Shown one piece after another: positions 5,089 through 6,413 of a stretch of DNA of 6,413 bases. The position numbers and the translations under genes were made by a program. The stretch lies in the NCBI GenBank assembly GCA_030039575.1, contig JASHVH010000200.1, positions 1 to 6,413 on the forward strand. Reading direction: 5' to 3'. The notes beneath the pieces were generated by a model. The model searched no databases and was not told the DNA's origin. It saw only the letters and a program-made list of their open reading frames with translations. Source of the DNA: Acidimicrobiales bacterium. GTDB taxonomy: Bacteria > Actinomycetota > Acidimicrobiia > Acidimicrobiales > Palsa-688. Within the stretch, counting starts at the first letter, position 1; each line of letters starts with the position of its first letter.

Positions 5089-6413
5089 TTACTGGCTCAA
5101 CTGCCACGTCGACCAGTCGTTGCCGTTGATCAAGCTGTAGGCGGCGGTCGAGAAATCGATGGCGTTGGACATGAACTTGGGGTCCTGCGGGTACCCGATG
5201 ATCAACTCGTCGGCCTGGCTGGCGACGTACTCGTCGAGGGCAGTCCATTGCGACGCCACCGACTCCAGGTTTGAAGTAGTAACGGCTCCCAAGGTCTTGA
5301 GCTCCGCCTGGATGTGAGGGTCACGGACGTAGCTGCGGTTGCGGTTGCCGACGGGTTGGATGCTATTGGCGTTGACCAACAGGTAGAAGTCGATGGGGTT
5401 GGGGAAATCCTGCTCCCACGCCGACCACCCGGTTTGCGGGTCGGCCGACCGGCTCCCCACCGTCGGGAAGTAGGTCGAGCCGGTGACGTACTTGATCGTA
5501 GCCTTGAAACCGATCTGGTTGAGCACGCTGGCGTAGTACTGGACGAACTGCCCCACCGGGCTGGTCGACTCGCCCCATACGGTGACGGGGCTGCCCACGA
5601 GGTGAGCCTGCTTGATGAGGGCCTGTGCCTTCGAGATGTTCGATGTGCCGACAACGCCATACGGGCACGGGGCTGTCGGGTGGCCGATCATGCCAGGTGG
5701 TAGGAGGTAACAGCCGGGAGTCAGGCTGCCGCCTGCCAGCCGCACGAACGCGTCACGGTTGACCGCGTAGTTGACCGCTTCCCTCGCCAGCTTATTGTTG
5801 AAAGGTGCTTTCGACTGGTTGAGGAAAAAATAATCAGTAGTTTCCGAAGGCTCCATGGTGAAGCGGTCGGCGGCCTGCGACTTGATTTGGCTCAGAAGAG
5901 ACGAGGGGATCGTGTCGAAGGTGTCGAAATTGTCGACCTGGTTGTCCAGCACCTGTTCGGCCTCTGTGGTCGAATTGCTGACAATGCTCACCTTGATCGT
6001 GCCGACGTCGCCGGCTGGGATGCCGGGTATGTGGAACGAGGCAAAATAAGGGTTCTTGACCAGCTCGAAAGACACATTGGGGACGACGTCCTTGATAACG
6101 TACGCCCCTACACCCGGCGGCGGGTCGGTCAAGACTTTCATCGGCGTGGTGGGCGGGATGGGGGCGGCCGACGGGAACGCCAGGACGTTCTCGAAGGCAC
6201 CATAAGGAGCGACCAACCTGATGGTTATTTTCCCGGTGGCGTCATCGGTGGAGATGCCGCTAATGCTGGTCGCCTTGCCGGCAAGGAAAGCGGCAGCGCC
6301 CTGGATGTTGTCACTGAAGAAGGAGTCGCCGCCCCAGTTGAGCTTGAACAGGCGTTCTATGGCATATGTGAAATCGGACGCCACCACGGGGGAGCCGTCT
6401 GAGAACTTGAGGC
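5089..6413 (-). CDS. Extracellular solute-binding protein, family 5 (peptide/nickel type), 5'-truncated by window
   Basis: This is the substrate-capture subunit of the importer, expected to be a secreted lipoprotein or anchored protein on the outer face of the membrane. The window shows 440 complete residues ending at TAA 5089-5091. The signal peptide and roughly the first 100 residues lie beyond the right edge. The visible part opens with LKFSDGSPVVASDFTYAIER, the family's K-F-x-D-G-x-P-V-x-A-x-D block. Next come GVGAYVIKDVVPN...ELVKNPYF (a G-x-G-P/A-Y plus N-P-Y-F motif), then FFLNQSKAPFNNKLAREAVN (the PF-x-x-x-x-x-R-x-A-x-N-Y-A hinge region), and finally GWSAWEQDFPNP in domain II. The GTG at 6387 is internal, not the start, because conserved sequence continues upstream of it. 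Two cysteines (codons 5710-5712 and 5665-5667), 15 residues apart in a loop, could form a disulfide. As first gene of the operon it should sit nearest the promoter. Ligand specificity cannot be read from sequence. Confidence 0.92.
   Translation of the reverse strand, partial: LKFSDGSPVVASDFTYAIERLFKLNWGGDSFFSDNIQGAAAFLAGKATSISGISTDDATGKITIRLVAPYGAFENVLAFPSAAPIPPTTPMKVLTDPPPGVGAYVIKDVVPNVSFELVKNPYFASFHIPGIPAGDVGTIKVSIVSNSTTEAEQVLDNQVDNFDTFDTIPSSLLSQIKSQAADRFTMEPSETTDYFFLNQSKAPFNNKLAREAVNYAVNRDAFVRLAGGSLTPGCYLLPPGMIGHPTAPCPYGVVGTSNISKAQALIKQAHLVGSPVTVWGESTSPVGQFVQYYASVLNQIGFKATIKYVTGSTYFPTVGSRSADPQTGWSAWEQDFPNPIDFYLLVNANSIQPVGNRNRSYVRDPHIQAELKTLGAVTTSNLESVASQWTALDEYVASQADELIIGYPQDPKFMSNAIDFSTAAYSLINGNDWSTWQLSQ

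Noticed and set aside
5887..6402. 171-codon plus-strand ORF antisense to the binding protein.
   Set aside because: Shadow frame over a conserved SBP family 5 protein; no recognisable motif.

Overview
The window is GC-rich DNA with the codon bias and gene style of a high-GC bacterium, most likely an actinomycetote. The evidence is GTG starts, a terminal BON repeat of the kind common in actinobacterial multi-BON proteins, and the style of the peptide-transporter proteins. I cannot name a genus. Almost everything lies on the minus strand and belongs to one operon that is read from the right edge leftwards.

Layout from left to right: (1) positions 1-149 (+) hold the last 48 codons of a BON-domain protein whose 5' part lies outside the window. 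(2) Positions 150-336 are an intergenic stretch between convergent genes, with a perfect 7-bp hairpin just after the BON stop codon. (3) Positions 337-957 (-) hold an ORF whose body is a TetR-family C-terminal ligand/dimer domain, but it has no DNA-binding helix-turn-helix. (4) Positions 838-966 (+) hold a short relic of a DHA2 (EmrB/QacA-type) MFS drug exporter, lying antisense to the first ~40 codons of the TetR-like ORF. (5) Positions 968-6413 (-) hold an oligopeptide/dipeptide-type ABC importer in the order binding protein (5'-truncated by the window edge), permease DppB/DppC types (C then B), and two ATPases (DppD then DppF). The intergenic gaps from binding protein to DppF are 4, 0, 8 and -1 bases, so the genes are almost certainly co-transcribed and translationally coupled. 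The promoter lies upstream of the binding-protein gene, outside the window.

How the transporter works: the extracytoplasmic binding protein delivers a peptide or peptide-like solute to the DppB/DppC transmembrane pore. The DppD/DppF ATPase pair powers import. Both ATPases keep all the catalytic motifs and the C-terminal four-cysteine region of the family. The real substrate (peptide, nickel chelate, sugar or other) cannot be told from sequence alone.

The most unusual point is the join at about 838. A TetR C-terminal half reading left and an MFS middle segment reading right abut within a few bases. This is what an internal deletion in a divergently transcribed tetR-MFS pair would leave: the HTH, the shared promoter region and the first transmembrane helices of the exporter are gone. 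The TetR reading frame runs on into the antisense of the MFS relic and so gains an unrelated charged N-terminus. The rest of the window is an ordinary peptide-transporter operon, and I see no new defence, RNA or mobile system in it.
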